NCBI GenBank assembly: GCA_040385105.1
Contig: JAZKHY010000004.1
Coordinates: 124,001 to 188,000 of the forward strand
Source of the DNA: JACMQX01 sp040385105
Lineage (GTDB): Bacteria > Pseudomonadota > Gammaproteobacteria > Burkholderiales > Burkholderiaceae_C
Direction: 5' to 3'
Length of the DNA stretch: 64,000 nt
Shown here in pieces: positions 49,659 to 58,718 of this stretch. A program made the position numbers and the translations under genes. Position 1 is the first letter of the stretch. The number at the start of each line of letters is the position of its first letter. Under the pieces are notes generated by a model, which was not told where the DNA came from, searched no databases, and saw nothing but the letters and a program-made list of their open reading frames with translations.

Positions 49659-51391
49659 TTCGCGGAGGATGGCTGCAGGCCCTGCTTGACCAGCAATGGC
49701 TTGAGCGGGTGCTTCTGAACCTTGCCGGTGGGCGTCTGCGGCAACACGTCGATGAAGAAGACATGGGCCGGTTGCATGTACCGGGGCATCACGGCGGCAT
49801 TGTGGACGCGCAATTCGTCCACCGACAGTACCTGCCCGCTCTCCAGTTCCACAAATACCGCAATCTCGTCTTCACCGCCTGCGTCAGCACGCACGCCGAT
49901 GGCCGCCGACTGGCGCACCTTCGCATGCCTCGCGACCAGGTTCTCCACATCAAACAGCGAGACGTTCTCGCCGCGCACGCGGCAGAAGTCACCCATGCGC
50001 GACACCCAGGCGAAGGTGCCGTTGCCTTCGGCACGGCCCAGGTCGCCGGTGTGGAACCAGCAGTTGCTGAAAGCCGTGAGCGTCGCGGCGGGCTTGTTCA
50101 GGTACTCCCGCATCAGCAGGCCCGGAAAGCGCGGGCGGATGGCGATCTGGCCCACAGTCCCCGGCAGGCAGGGGTAGTCCCTGTCGTCCAGGATGGCCAC
50201 CTCCAGCATCGGGTTGGGCTTTCCGATGAACCCTTGCGGAAGCTTGCCGCGGCCATCCACCACGCAATAGTCCAGGGCACGCGCCTGCGCCAGGTACTGG
50301 TCCTTCGGCAGGCCCTTCCAGAGATGCCGGGGCGTGCCGTATTCGTCTTCACCGAACTCGCTGATGATGGCGTGAAAGCTGCTGCCCGATTCGGTCTGGC
50401 CGAAGGTGGCCCTGACAAAGTCGATGCCGAAGCGGCGGGCGATCTCGTTGTGGTTCTCCGGCAGCGGCGCCAGGGTCACTTTGTTCAGCGTGTTGTTCCT
50501 GTCGTTCCCAGAGGCCGGGGCACCCATGAGCCAGGGAATCATCACGCCGATCATGGTGCAGCTGGTGGCGCCGCACTCGGCAATGCGGGCCCAGAACTGG
50601 GAGGCGCTGAAGCGGTTCCACAGCCCGACCGTGTTGGCGTGCCACACGGCGCGGGCCACCGTATTGAAGGCACCGGCCACATGGTAGAGCGGCAGGTCGC
50701 AGTAGATCACATCGTCTTCCGTCATGCCCGCGCGCAGGGTGTAGCTGTACTGGGCAATCCACCTGAAGTTGTGGACCACACCCTTGGCCGCGCCTGTGGT
50801 GCCCGAGGTGTAGATGATGTTGGCCAGTTCATCGCTCGTGCGCTGGAAGGCGGGAACCTCGCCGCCCTGCTCCATCAACTGGTCGAGGAAGTGGACGGCC
50901 CCGACGGCCGGAGACTTCAAAAAGCCGGCGCTCCGCTCCTCCTGTTCGGGCAGGATGAGGTTGCCGATCTTCACGTCCTCAGTGAGGGTTTCAAGGATCG
51001 ACAGGCTGTCCGCGTCCGTCAGCACTGCAAATGGATTGGTGTCCTTCACCTGGTAGCTCAGCAACTCTCCTCGCAGGTTGAAGTTCACCGGCGCAAAGAG
51101 CCCCCCTGCGCGCCAGACAGCAAACATCCACAGCGCATTCAGCACGGAGTTCTGCGTCAACACACAGACAGGCGCGCCGCGCGGCAGGCCGATGCCCGCC
51201 AGCGCAGCCGCGATCCTGTCGGTGCGTACCTTGAACTCGCTGAAGGTGATGTGCGCATGGTTCTCGCCATCGAAGATGAAAACCTTGTCCGCATGCGACA
51301 CCGCGCAGGCGTCCAGACGGTCCAGGACCATCTCCCCCTCGTCCAGGAATTTCCTGAAGTCGTCTTGAGCCGCTCTCATGCCTGCTTTCAT
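49655..51391 (-). CDS. AMP-forming acyl-CoA synthetase
   Basis: ATG 51391 (or 51379) gives 578 residues. The adenylate-forming motif is YTSGTTGAAKGVVH, with the later A8 hinge WFHTGDLGRAEGNG and the catalytic Lys region PTGKVQKHPL at the end. It makes an acyl-CoA from a carboxylic acid with ATP, the entry reaction of the operon's pathway. It lies 8 bases after the Bug gene and overlaps the thiolase-fold gene by 4 bases. Confidence 0.9.
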   Translation of the reverse strand: MKAGMRAAQDDFRKFLDEGEMVLDRLDACAVSHADKVFIFDGENHAHITFSEFKVRTDRIAAALAGIGLPRGAPVCVLTQNSVLNALWMFAVWRAGGLFAPVNFNLRGELLSYQVKDTNPFAVLTDADSLSILETLTEDVKIGNLILPEQEERSAGFLKSPAVGAVHFLDQLMEQGGEVPAFQRTSDELANIIYTSGTTGAAKGVVHNFRWIAQYSYTLRAGMTEDDVIYCDLPLYHVAGAFNTVARAVWHANTVGLWNRFSASQFWARIAECGATSCTMIGVMIPWLMGAPASGNDRNNTLNKVTLAPLPENHNEIARRFGIDFVRATFGQTESGSSFHAIISEFGEDEYGTPRHLWKGLPKDQYLAQARALDYCVVDGRGKLPQGFIGKPNPMLEVAILDDRDYPCLPGTVGQIAIRPRFPGLLMREYLNKPAATLTAFSNCWFHTGDLGRAEGNGTFAWVSRMGDFCRVRGENVSLFDVENLVARHAKVRQSAAIGVRADAGGEDEIAVFVELESGQVLSVDELRVHNAAVMPRYMQPAHVFFIDVLPQTPTGKVQKHPLKPLLVKQGLQPSSAK

Positions 51392-51399
51392 CCCTGCGT

Positions 51400-52362
51400 T
51401 CAGTCCAGCTTGATGGAGTAGTCCCGGATGGCCTTCTTCCACTTGCCTGCGTCGCCGTTGATGTACGCGGAAGCGTCGGCGGAGTTCAGCCACATCGGCA
51501 CGATGCCAAGCTCCAGCATCTTCTGGTTGACTTCCGGCATGCGGCCAACCTTCACGAAGGCCCGGGTCAGCTTCTCCACCGTGTCGCGCGGTGTTGCCGC
51601 CGGCACCATGAAGGTCGTCATGCCGTTGATGGACATTTCCGGGTAGCCCAGCTCCTTGAAGGTGGGAATGTTCGGGTACTGCGCCATCCGGTCCTCGGTC
51701 GTGATGGCCAGGATGGTGAAGGCGCCGGTAGGCAGCAGCCGGCCCAGGTCGCCCGGCCCGCCGAAGGACGAGGTGATGTGGCCGGCCACAAGGTCTGCAT
51801 ACGCCGGCGCCGCGCCCTTGTAGGGCACATGCGTCATGCGGGTCTTGGCCAGGCCGTTGAGGATTTCGCCGAGCACATGGCCGGAGGAACCGGAGCCCCA
51901 GGTGCCGTACTGGTACTTCGTGGGGTCGGCCCTGACGAGGCCGAGGTAGTCATTCAGTGTCCGGGCCTTGGTGGAGTTGTTGATCGCATACACGATGGGC
52001 GACTGGCCAACCAGGGTGATGGGCGTCAGTTGAGACAGCTCGTAGGGGCGCTTTGACTGGGTCGCCTCATTCTGCGAGATGGCGCCGTTGATCAGCAGGA
52101 TGGTGCGCCCGTCGGCGGCCGCGCGGGCGACGGCCGATGTGGCGATCATGCCGTTGGCGCCGGCCATCGACTCCAGCACCACCGGTGCGCCAAGCTCCTT
52201 GGACAGCTCGGGCGCCATGGCGCGGCCGACGATGTCCAGGTAGGCACCGGCCGGCGTGGACACGATGAACTTGTAGGCCTCCTGGGCCTGTGCGGTGATG
52301 CAGGCACCCATGGCATACACGCCAAGCAGGCAGCTCATCAATTTAAGCGTATGTCTTTTCAT
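51400..52362 (-). CDS. Bug/TctC-family periplasmic solute-binding protein
   Basis: ATG 52362 with GGAG gives 320 residues with a signal peptide (KLMSCLLGVYAMGACITA, cleavage near AQAQ). The Bug features YKFIVSTPAGAYLDIVGRAM, YGTWGSGSSGHVLGEILNG and VPYKGAAPAYADLVAGH are present. It stands inside the 13-gene operon, between the carboxylase and the ligase, and is one of two Bug proteins there. Confidence 0.92.
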   Translation of the reverse strand: MKRHTLKLMSCLLGVYAMGACITAQAQEAYKFIVSTPAGAYLDIVGRAMAPELSKELGAPVVLESMAGANGMIATSAVARAAADGRTILLINGAISQNEATQSKRPYELSQLTPITLVGQSPIVYAINNSTKARTLNDYLGLVRADPTKYQYGTWGSGSSGHVLGEILNGLAKTRMTHVPYKGAAPAYADLVAGHITSSFGGPGDLGRLLPTGAFTILAITTEDRMAQYPNIPTFKELGYPEMSINGMTTFMVPAATPRDTVEKLTRAFVKVGRMPEVNQKMLELGIVPMWLNSADASAYINGDAGKWKKAIRDYSIKLD

Positions 52363-52407
52363 GAAAGTCTCCAGTGGTGGTTGAGTCGGTTGGAACAGGG
52401 GGAGCAA

Positions 52408-55400
52408 TTACCAGGTGTCGATGAAATTGCGCTTCTTGCCGCTGCGGCGCGCGGCGGGCACATGCGCCATGGACGATGCAATCCAGTGGCGGGTGTTCAC
52501 CGGGTCGATCACGTCGTCAACGACGGAGAAGGCCGCTGCATTGAGCGCATTGCCCTTGCGGTATTCCTTCGCAATCAGTTCCTCGATGCGGGCCTGCTTT
52601 GCCCCCGGGTCGGAGATGGTGTCGAGTTCAGCCCGGTGCCCGAGCTTGACCATGCCCTCGAAACCCATGATGCCGATCTCACAGGTCGGCCAGGCCACGG
52701 TGAACACCGGCTCGTGGAAGCCGCCGCCGGTCATGGCCTGCGCGCCGAGCCCGTAGGCCTTGCGCAGCAGCACCGAAAATATCGGCACGCTGACATTGGC
52801 CGCGGTCACGAACATGCGCGACACATGCCTGACCAGGCCCGAGCTTTCGGCCGCCGGCCCGACCATGAAGCCAGGGGTGTCGCACAGCATGAGCAACGGT
52901 ATGTCGAAGCCGTCGCACAGCTGCATGAACCGGGCCGCCTTGTCCGCACCGTCGGAGTCGATCGCGCCGCCCAGGTGGCGGGGGTTGTTGGCCACCACGC
53001 CATAGGGCCGGCCTTCGATGCGGATGAAGGCGGTGACGATGCCGATGCCGAACGCCTGGCGCAGCTCAAGCACCGAGCCGGTGTCGGCCAGCGCGGTGAT
53101 GACCTTGCGGATTTCATACGAGCGCAGGCGGTTCGCCGGGATCAGCTGGCGGAGGATGCGCTGGTCTTCCGCCTGCCAGGCTTGCAGGCGGCCCTGGAAA
53201 TAGCCGAGGTATTTCCGGGCGGCATCGACGGCGGCCGTTTCGTCCTTGACCAGCAGGTCAATGACGCCGTTCGGCGACTGCATGGCCGGCGGGCCGACCT
53301 CGTCGGCCGACACCACGCCCAGGCCACCGCCTTCGATCATGGCCGGCCCGCCCATGCCGAAGGAGGAGTTTTCGGTCGCGATGATCACATCGGAAATGCC
53401 CAGCAGCGCCGCATTGCCCGCGAACGAATAGCCGGACACGATGCCGATGCGCGGCACCAGCCCGCTCAGCTTTGCGAATTTCGAGAACGACGAAGTGTGC
53501 AGGCGCGGCACCATCTGCGCATCGACCTCGCCCGCACGGCCCCCGCCGCCCTCGGCAAATACGACGACCGGGACCTTCCATTGTTCAGCCAGCGTGAGCG
53601 CACGGTCCAGCTTGTCATGGCTGGTGCGGCCCTGCGTGCCGGCCAGCACGGTGTAGTCATAGGCCAGGGCCATGCAGCGCGAGTTCTCTGCGCCGTAAAG
53701 CTCCTTGTTGACCGTGCCGGTGGCAACGACCAAGCCGTCCGCCGGCGTCCTGCGGATCAGGTCGTCCAGCGAGCGCTTGCTGTACTGCTGGGCGAGGCCG
53801 AGCGCGGCATACTCCACACGGCCGTCTTCGTCGAGCAGGTGGTCCACGTTCTCGCGCGCTGTACGCTGCCCGCGCTCATGCCGGCGGGCCACCGCATCGG
53901 GGCGGCGCGCATCCAGCGTCCACTGGTGGCGCTCCAGTACCTCCGCCAGTGCCGGCGAGATGTCGTCCAGGCTGACGGCTTCTGTTTCCGCCACGAGGCC
54001 TTCCGACGCCCCGCCAGGGCTGACCACCAGGATCGCCGCGCCCTTCGCAACCGTCTCGCCAGGCTTGACCCGCAGTGCCTCGACCACGCCTGACACAGCC
54101 GACTCCACCGTGTGCTGCATCTTCATCGCTTCAATGACGGCCACCTGCTGTCCGGCCCGCACCTGCGAGCCCGGCTGCACATCGATGCTGATGACGGTGC
54201 CATAAAGCGGCGCCGTGACGGCCGCGCCGCTGGAAGGGTCCACGTCCTGCACGGCGACATTGCCCGCCACGCCTGCGCCCGGCATCTGCCGCTGCCCGCG
54301 CCTTGCCTTGCCGCCCGCGAGCAGGGCCGGCATGTTGTCCTCCACATAGCGGGTGTGCACGCGGTTGGCCGCCACCTGTTCATCGGCCAGCAGGCCGAAC
54401 AGGATGTCCTTGTTGGTTTCAACACCGTCAATGCAGAACTCGTCCAGCGCACGGGCGGCCTTGCGCAGCAACGCGGGGTAGCCGCCCTGCGAGCTGTGCA
54501 CCACCAGCTTGGCCAGCAGCGAGTCGAAGCGTGAATTCGTGGTGTACCCCGGGTAGCCAAAGGTGTCCACCCGCACGCCCGGCCCGCCGGGCGGTGAAAA
54601 CACCGACAGCGTGCCGCCCGAGGGCGACACGCTGCCATCGGCATTCATGGTTTCCATGTTGATGCGCAGCTGCACCGCATGGCCGCTGGTCATTGCGGCG
54701 CGTGGCTGGTCAATGCCCATGGACTGCAAGGACTCGCCCGCGCAGACGCGGATCTGCAGCTGCACCAGGTCCAGGCCGCTGACCATCTCGGTGATCGTGT
54801 GCTCGACCTGCAGGCGCGGGTTGGCCTCCATGAAGGCGTAGTCGTCCGGCGCCGCGCCTTTTCCGTTGCCGGTGTCGGTGCCCTCATTCACCAGGAACTC
54901 GAACGTCCCCAGGCCCTGGTAGGCCGCATCCGATGCCAGCCGGAGCGCGGCATCGTGCAAGGCCTCGCGCGTGGCCTGCGACAGCGTGGGGCTCGGGCTG
55001 ATCTCGAACAGCTTCTGGTGCCGCCGCTGCAGCGTGCATTCCCGCTCGCCAACATGGATACAGGTACCCTGGCCGTCGCCAATCACCTGCACCTCGATAT
55101 GCCGCGCCTTGCCAACCAGTGTCTCGGCATAGACCTCATCCGAGCCGAACGATGTCAGGGCTTCCGAGCGGCACACCTGCCAGGCGGCGGCAAGCTCTGC
55201 GGCATCAGACACGATGCGCATGCCACGGCCGCCACCGCCGGCCACGGCCTTGATGATGATGGGCTTGCCGCCCACGGACTCATGGAACGCACGCACCTGT
55301 TCAAGCGATGCCGGCCCGTCCGTTCCCGGCAGCACCGGGACGCCAAGCCTCGTCGCATGCGCACGGGCCTGCGCCTTGTCGCCGAACAGCTCCAGGCATT

Positions 55401-55719
55401 GCTCCGACGGGCCGATGAATACCAGCCCGGCCTGCCTGCACCTGCCCGCAAAAGCAGCGCTCTCGCTGAGGAAGCCGTAGCCGGGGTGCACCGAGTCGCA
55501 ACCCGTCGCCAGCGCTGCGGCAACGATCTGCGCCATGTCCAGGTAGGCCGCCGCGCCCACGCCTTCAAGCCTTGCGGATTCATCGGCCAGGCTGACGTGC
55601 AGCGACGAAGCATCGTCACCGGAATAGACCGCGACGGTTGCGATCCCCAGGTCGGCGCAGGCGCGGCTGATGCGGATGGCAATCTCGCCCCGGTTGGCAA
55701 TCAGTGTTTTCTTGAGCAT
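52408..55719 (-). CDS. Single-chain biotin-dependent acyl-CoA carboxylase (BC-BCCP-CT)
   Basis: The 1103-residue protein unites all three parts of an acyl-CoA carboxylase. Biotin carboxylase spans about residues 1-450 (IANRGEIAIRISRACADLG, KAVAGGGGRGMR, EANPRLQVEHTITE). The biotin carrier has its biotin Lys533 in IEAMKMQHTV. The carboxyltransferase runs from about 640 (TSHDKLDRALTLAE, SFGMGGPAMIEGGGLG) to the end. Most bacteria encode these as separate subunits; single-chain forms such as the mycobacterial long-chain acyl-CoA carboxylase are known. It carboxylates a CoA thioester using ATP and bicarbonate. The substrate is unknown but must be the pathway's branch intermediate. Confidence 0.9.
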   Translation of the reverse strand: MLKKTLIANRGEIAIRISRACADLGIATVAVYSGDDASSLHVSLADESARLEGVGAAAYLDMAQIVAAALATGCDSVHPGYGFLSESAAFAGRCRQAGLVFIGPSEQCLELFGDKAQARAHATRLGVPVLPGTDGPASLEQVRAFHESVGGKPIIIKAVAGGGGRGMRIVSDAAELAAAWQVCRSEALTSFGSDEVYAETLVGKARHIEVQVIGDGQGTCIHVGERECTLQRRHQKLFEISPSPTLSQATREALHDAALRLASDAAYQGLGTFEFLVNEGTDTGNGKGAAPDDYAFMEANPRLQVEHTITEMVSGLDLVQLQIRVCAGESLQSMGIDQPRAAMTSGHAVQLRINMETMNADGSVSPSGGTLSVFSPPGGPGVRVDTFGYPGYTTNSRFDSLLAKLVVHSSQGGYPALLRKAARALDEFCIDGVETNKDILFGLLADEQVAANRVHTRYVEDNMPALLAGGKARRGQRQMPGAGVAGNVAVQDVDPSSGAAVTAPLYGTVISIDVQPGSQVRAGQQVAVIEAMKMQHTVESAVSGVVEALRVKPGETVAKGAAILVVSPGGASEGLVAETEAVSLDDISPALAEVLERHQWTLDARRPDAVARRHERGQRTARENVDHLLDEDGRVEYAALGLAQQYSKRSLDDLIRRTPADGLVVATGTVNKELYGAENSRCMALAYDYTVLAGTQGRTSHDKLDRALTLAEQWKVPVVVFAEGGGGRAGEVDAQMVPRLHTSSFSKFAKLSGLVPRIGIVSGYSFAGNAALLGISDVIIATENSSFGMGGPAMIEGGGLGVVSADEVGPPAMQSPNGVIDLLVKDETAAVDAARKYLGYFQGRLQAWQAEDQRILRQLIPANRLRSYEIRKVITALADTGSVLELRQAFGIGIVTAFIRIEGRPYGVVANNPRHLGGAIDSDGADKAARFMQLCDGFDIPLLMLCDTPGFMVGPAAESSGLVRHVSRMFVTAANVSVPIFSVLLRKAYGLGAQAMTGGGFHEPVFTVAWPTCEIGIMGFEGMVKLGHRAELDTISDPGAKQARIEELIAKEYRKGNALNAAAFSVVDDVIDPVNTRHWIASSMAHVPAARRSGKKRNFIDTW

Positions 55720-55744
55720 GGATCTCGTTTCAGGGAATGGCCCG

Positions 55745-56554
55745 TCAGGCGCCAGACTTGCGGACGGGCCACTGGAACTGCGCCGGCTCCTTGGCCAGGA
55801 AGCGCCGGCGCGACTCGGCCATGTAGTCGCTGCCCAGCGCAATGGCCTGGCCGCTCACTTCGATTTCCATCATGGTGTCCAGCGTGTTGTCCAGCGACTT
55901 GTTGAGCGCCCGCTTGGTCAGCGCCAGGGCCGTGGGCGACGCGCCTGTGAGGCTGCGGGCGAGCTCAAGCGCCCGCGCCTGCAGTTCAGCGGGGGGCAGT
56001 ACTTCCAGCGCGATGCCCATCTCGTGCGCCTGCGTACCCGTCACCACCCTGCCGGAGTAGATCAGCTCCCTTGCGCGCTGCAGGCCCACGATGCGCGGCA
56101 GCGTGTACAGCGCGCCGCAGTCGGGCAGCAAACCCACCCGCGCGAATGCCATCGACAGCCTGGCCCGGTCACTGACCAGCACCAGGTCAGCCAGCAGCGC
56201 CAGGCTGAAGCCGGCGCCATAGGCGACACCATCGACGCAGGCGATCACCGGCTTGTCGATGTCATGCAGCTCCATCGTCATCCGGCGGTAGCGCTGCATG
56301 TCGATGCGCGCCTGGCCCGCCGTACGCGTGCCGCCCGCAGCCATGCCGGACACATCGCCGCCCGCGCAGAAGTCGTTGCCCGCGCCCTGTATGACCAGCA
56401 CCCGGACTTCATCGTCCTGGCGCACCGCCTGGAAACAGTCTCCGAGTTCGTCCCCCATCTGCCGGCTGATGGCGTTCTTGACGTCCGGGCGGTTCAGCGT
56501 GACCGTGGCGACGCCATGGTCCAGCGTGTGCATGATGGTTTCAAAAGCAGGCAT
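55745..56554 (-). CDS. Enoyl-CoA hydratase/isomerase
   Basis: The 269-residue crotonase-family protein has TLNRPDVKNAISRQMGDEL, VIQGAGNDFCAGGDVSGM and ACVDGVAYGAGFSLALLADL; the second oxyanion-loop region reads FARVGLLPDCGALYTLPRIVG. The usual Glu positions are not both present, so hydration is likely but not certain. TGATG joins it to the CaiB gene upstream by 1 base. Confidence 0.87.
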   Translation of the reverse strand: MPAFETIMHTLDHGVATVTLNRPDVKNAISRQMGDELGDCFQAVRQDDEVRVLVIQGAGNDFCAGGDVSGMAAGGTRTAGQARIDMQRYRRMTMELHDIDKPVIACVDGVAYGAGFSLALLADLVLVSDRARLSMAFARVGLLPDCGALYTLPRIVGLQRARELIYSGRVVTGTQAHEMGIALEVLPPAELQARALELARSLTGASPTALALTKRALNKSLDNTLDTMMEIEVSGQAIALGSDYMAESRRRFLAKEPAQFQWPVRKSGA

Positions 56555-57783
56555 CAGATGACCCTCGCAGTCCTGAGGGCGCCAATCCGCGCGTCATCCA
56601 TCTCCAGCACCTCGCGCAGGATCTCGTCGGTGTGCTGGCCCAGCACCGGCGGCGCCAGGTGCGGCGGCGGCTCGATGCCGGCAAAGCGGATCGGGCTGCC
56701 GAAGAGCTTGACGGTCCCCGCGGTGGCATGCGGCATCTCCACCGTCAGGCCCCGGTGCACCACCTGCGGGTCCTGGAAAACCTCCGGGTAGGTGTTGATC
56801 GGCCCGGACGGGATTCCCGCGGCCTTCAGCGCCGCCAGCAGTGCAGTGGAATCCTTCTGCGCCGTGATGGCATTGAATGTTGCCGACAGCTCGGTGCGAT
56901 GCGCAAGACGCTGCGCGTTGGTCACGAAGCGCGGGTCGTCGGCGAGTTCCGGGTGGCCCAGCACCTCGCAGAACGCGCGGTACTGCGGCTCGCTGCCGCA
57001 GATGACGATGATGCCGCGGTCCAGGCAGGGAAAGGCCTGGGACGGCAGGCCGCCGTTGCCTTCAGTGCCGCGCCGTGGCGGCACCGAGCCGGTGGCAAGG
57101 TAGGTCGTCACGTAATGCGACTGGGCGGCGATGGTGCAGTCCATCAGCGCGATGTCGATGTGCTGGCCTTCGCCCGAAAAGGTATCGCGCTCGTACAGCG
57201 CGGCCACGATGGCGGTGGTGGCGTACTGGCCGGCGATGAAGTCCGCCAGGCTCGGGCCGGTCTTCATCGGCCCGCCACCGGGCACGCCGTCAGGCAGGCC
57301 GGTCACACTCATCATGCCGCTCATGGCCTGGAACACGGTGTCGTAGCCGGGGTATTTGGCATAAGGCCCGTCCTGGCCGAAACCGGTAATGGAGCAGTAC
57401 ACCAGGCGCGGGTTGACGGCGCGCATGGACTCATAGTCCAGCCCGTGGCGCTGCAGGTCGCCAACCTTGAAGTTCTCGATCAGCACGTCGCAGCGCGCGG
57501 CGAGTTCCTTCACCAGCGACTGGCCCTCTTCAGTGGCGATGTCGATCGTCACCGAGCGCTTGTTGCGGTTGGCGCACAGGTACATCGGGGACTCACGCGT
57601 GTCTTTGCCTTCGCTGTCCTTCAGGAAGGGCGGGCCCCAGCGCCGGGCCTCGTCGCCGGTCGCGGGCCGCTCCACCTTGATGATCTCGGCGCCAAGGTCC
57701 CCCAGCGCCTGGCCGGCCAGCGGCGCGGCGAGGATGCGGCCCAGGTCGAGCACCTTGATGCCCTGCAATGGAAGGCGCTTCAT
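56554..57783 (-). CDS. CaiB/BaiF family III CoA-transferase
   Basis: The 409-residue protein begins LQGIKVLDLGRILAAPLAGQ and shows NRNKRSVTIDIATEEGQSL, ENFKVGDLQRHGLDY and PVLGQHTDEILREVLEMDD. It offers ATP-free CoA activation of the same acid family as the ligase at 49655. It overlaps the acyl-CoA dehydrogenase gene by 4 bases. Confidence 0.92.
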   Translation of the reverse strand: MKRLPLQGIKVLDLGRILAAPLAGQALGDLGAEIIKVERPATGDEARRWGPPFLKDSEGKDTRESPMYLCANRNKRSVTIDIATEEGQSLVKELAARCDVLIENFKVGDLQRHGLDYESMRAVNPRLVYCSITGFGQDGPYAKYPGYDTVFQAMSGMMSVTGLPDGVPGGGPMKTGPSLADFIAGQYATTAIVAALYERDTFSGEGQHIDIALMDCTIAAQSHYVTTYLATGSVPPRRGTEGNGGLPSQAFPCLDRGIIVICGSEPQYRAFCEVLGHPELADDPRFVTNAQRLAHRTELSATFNAITAQKDSTALLAALKAAGIPSGPINTYPEVFQDPQVVHRGLTVEMPHATAGTVKLFGSPIRFAGIEPPPHLAPPVLGQHTDEILREVLEMDDARIGALRTARVI

Positions 57784-58718
57784 GCGGGCACCTCCACATG
57801 CTGTTCAGGCCACTGCGCATCGGCCAGCAGCGCGAAATGCCCGGCCGCGCCGGCCAGCTCCGAGCGCAGCAGCTTGGTGCGGTAGGTCCAGCGGTGCAGC
57901 GGGTGCTCCAGCGTCAGGCCCATCGCACCCATGAACTGGTGCAGGTCATAGGCCACCTTCGTTGCCATGTCCTGCGCAAAGCCGGCGGCCAGGGCCGCGT
58001 CGGTCTCCAGGCCCGTGCCTGCCGCCTTCAGCGCGAGCCAGCGCGCGCTCTCGACCCACGAGGCGCATTGGGCCAGCCGGTGCTGGACGGCCTGGAACGA
58101 ACCGAGCGGGCGGCCGAACTGGCGGCGGTCCTTCACATGCTGCAGCACGCTGGCAAGCGCAGCCGACAGCGAACCGGCTATCTCCGCGGCCACGCCCACG
58201 CGCCAGAGGTTCTGCAGCAGTCCCGGCTGCGCCTCCTGCACCGGCTGCCACACCAGCGCGGCGGGGTTGCGCAGCATGCCCATCGGGTAGGCAAAGATGC
58301 TCTCGACTTTCTCCACGCCGCCATCTTCCAGGGACGCGACCTGCACATCGGCTCCGCGTATCCGGATCAGCGTTTTGGCCACGGAGGCGTAGCGGATCGG
58401 CTGGTCCAGCGCTTCGCCCACCAGCGCATAGGGTCCTGGCATCCCCGGGCAGGCCAGCGGACCGATCAGGCACGACGCCAGCACTTCGACGCAGAACGGC
58501 AGGCGCGACAGCGCCATCACCACATCGGCGGCGGCCACAGCGCCAAGCTCCTCGATGCTGATGCAGCTGAAGAAGCCGGCATCCTCGACGACATCGCGCA
58601 GGGACTGCGAGTATTCAAAACGCACCGGCGCCACCGGCCGCAATGCCAGCTCGCGCGACACCAGCGTTTCCACGGCGTTCATCAACGCCTCGTGGTCTTC
58701 AGACGGTTTGAAGTTCAT
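57780..58718 (-). CDS. Short acyl-CoA dehydrogenase-family subunit (partner of the 383-residue one)
   Basis: The 312-residue protein keeps the acyl-CoA dehydrogenase helices (VKDRRQFGRPLGSFQAVQHRLAQ, the FAD-domain helix, and FMGAMGLTLEHPLHRW near the end) but lacks the usual middle substrate-strand motifs and most glycine loops. It is too short for a normal monomer of about 380. It overlaps the full-length neighbour by 4 bases. Two-gene heteromeric acyl-CoA dehydrogenases are known from steroid catabolism. Confidence 0.85.
   Translation of the reverse strand: MNFKPSEDHEALMNAVETLVSRELALRPVAPVRFEYSQSLRDVVEDAGFFSCISIEELGAVAAADVVMALSRLPFCVEVLASCLIGPLACPGMPGPYALVGEALDQPIRYASVAKTLIRIRGADVQVASLEDGGVEKVESIFAYPMGMLRNPAALVWQPVQEAQPGLLQNLWRVGVAAEIAGSLSAALASVLQHVKDRRQFGRPLGSFQAVQHRLAQCASWVESARWLALKAAGTGLETDAALAAGFAQDMATKVAYDLHQFMGAMGLTLEHPLHRWTYRTKLLRSELAGAAGHFALLADAQWPEQHVEVPA

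Noticed and set aside
49709..54093. Two plus-strand frames of 570 and 580 codons
   Set aside because: They are antisense to the ligase and carboxylase genes. No motif is recognisable and the composition is that of shadow frames.
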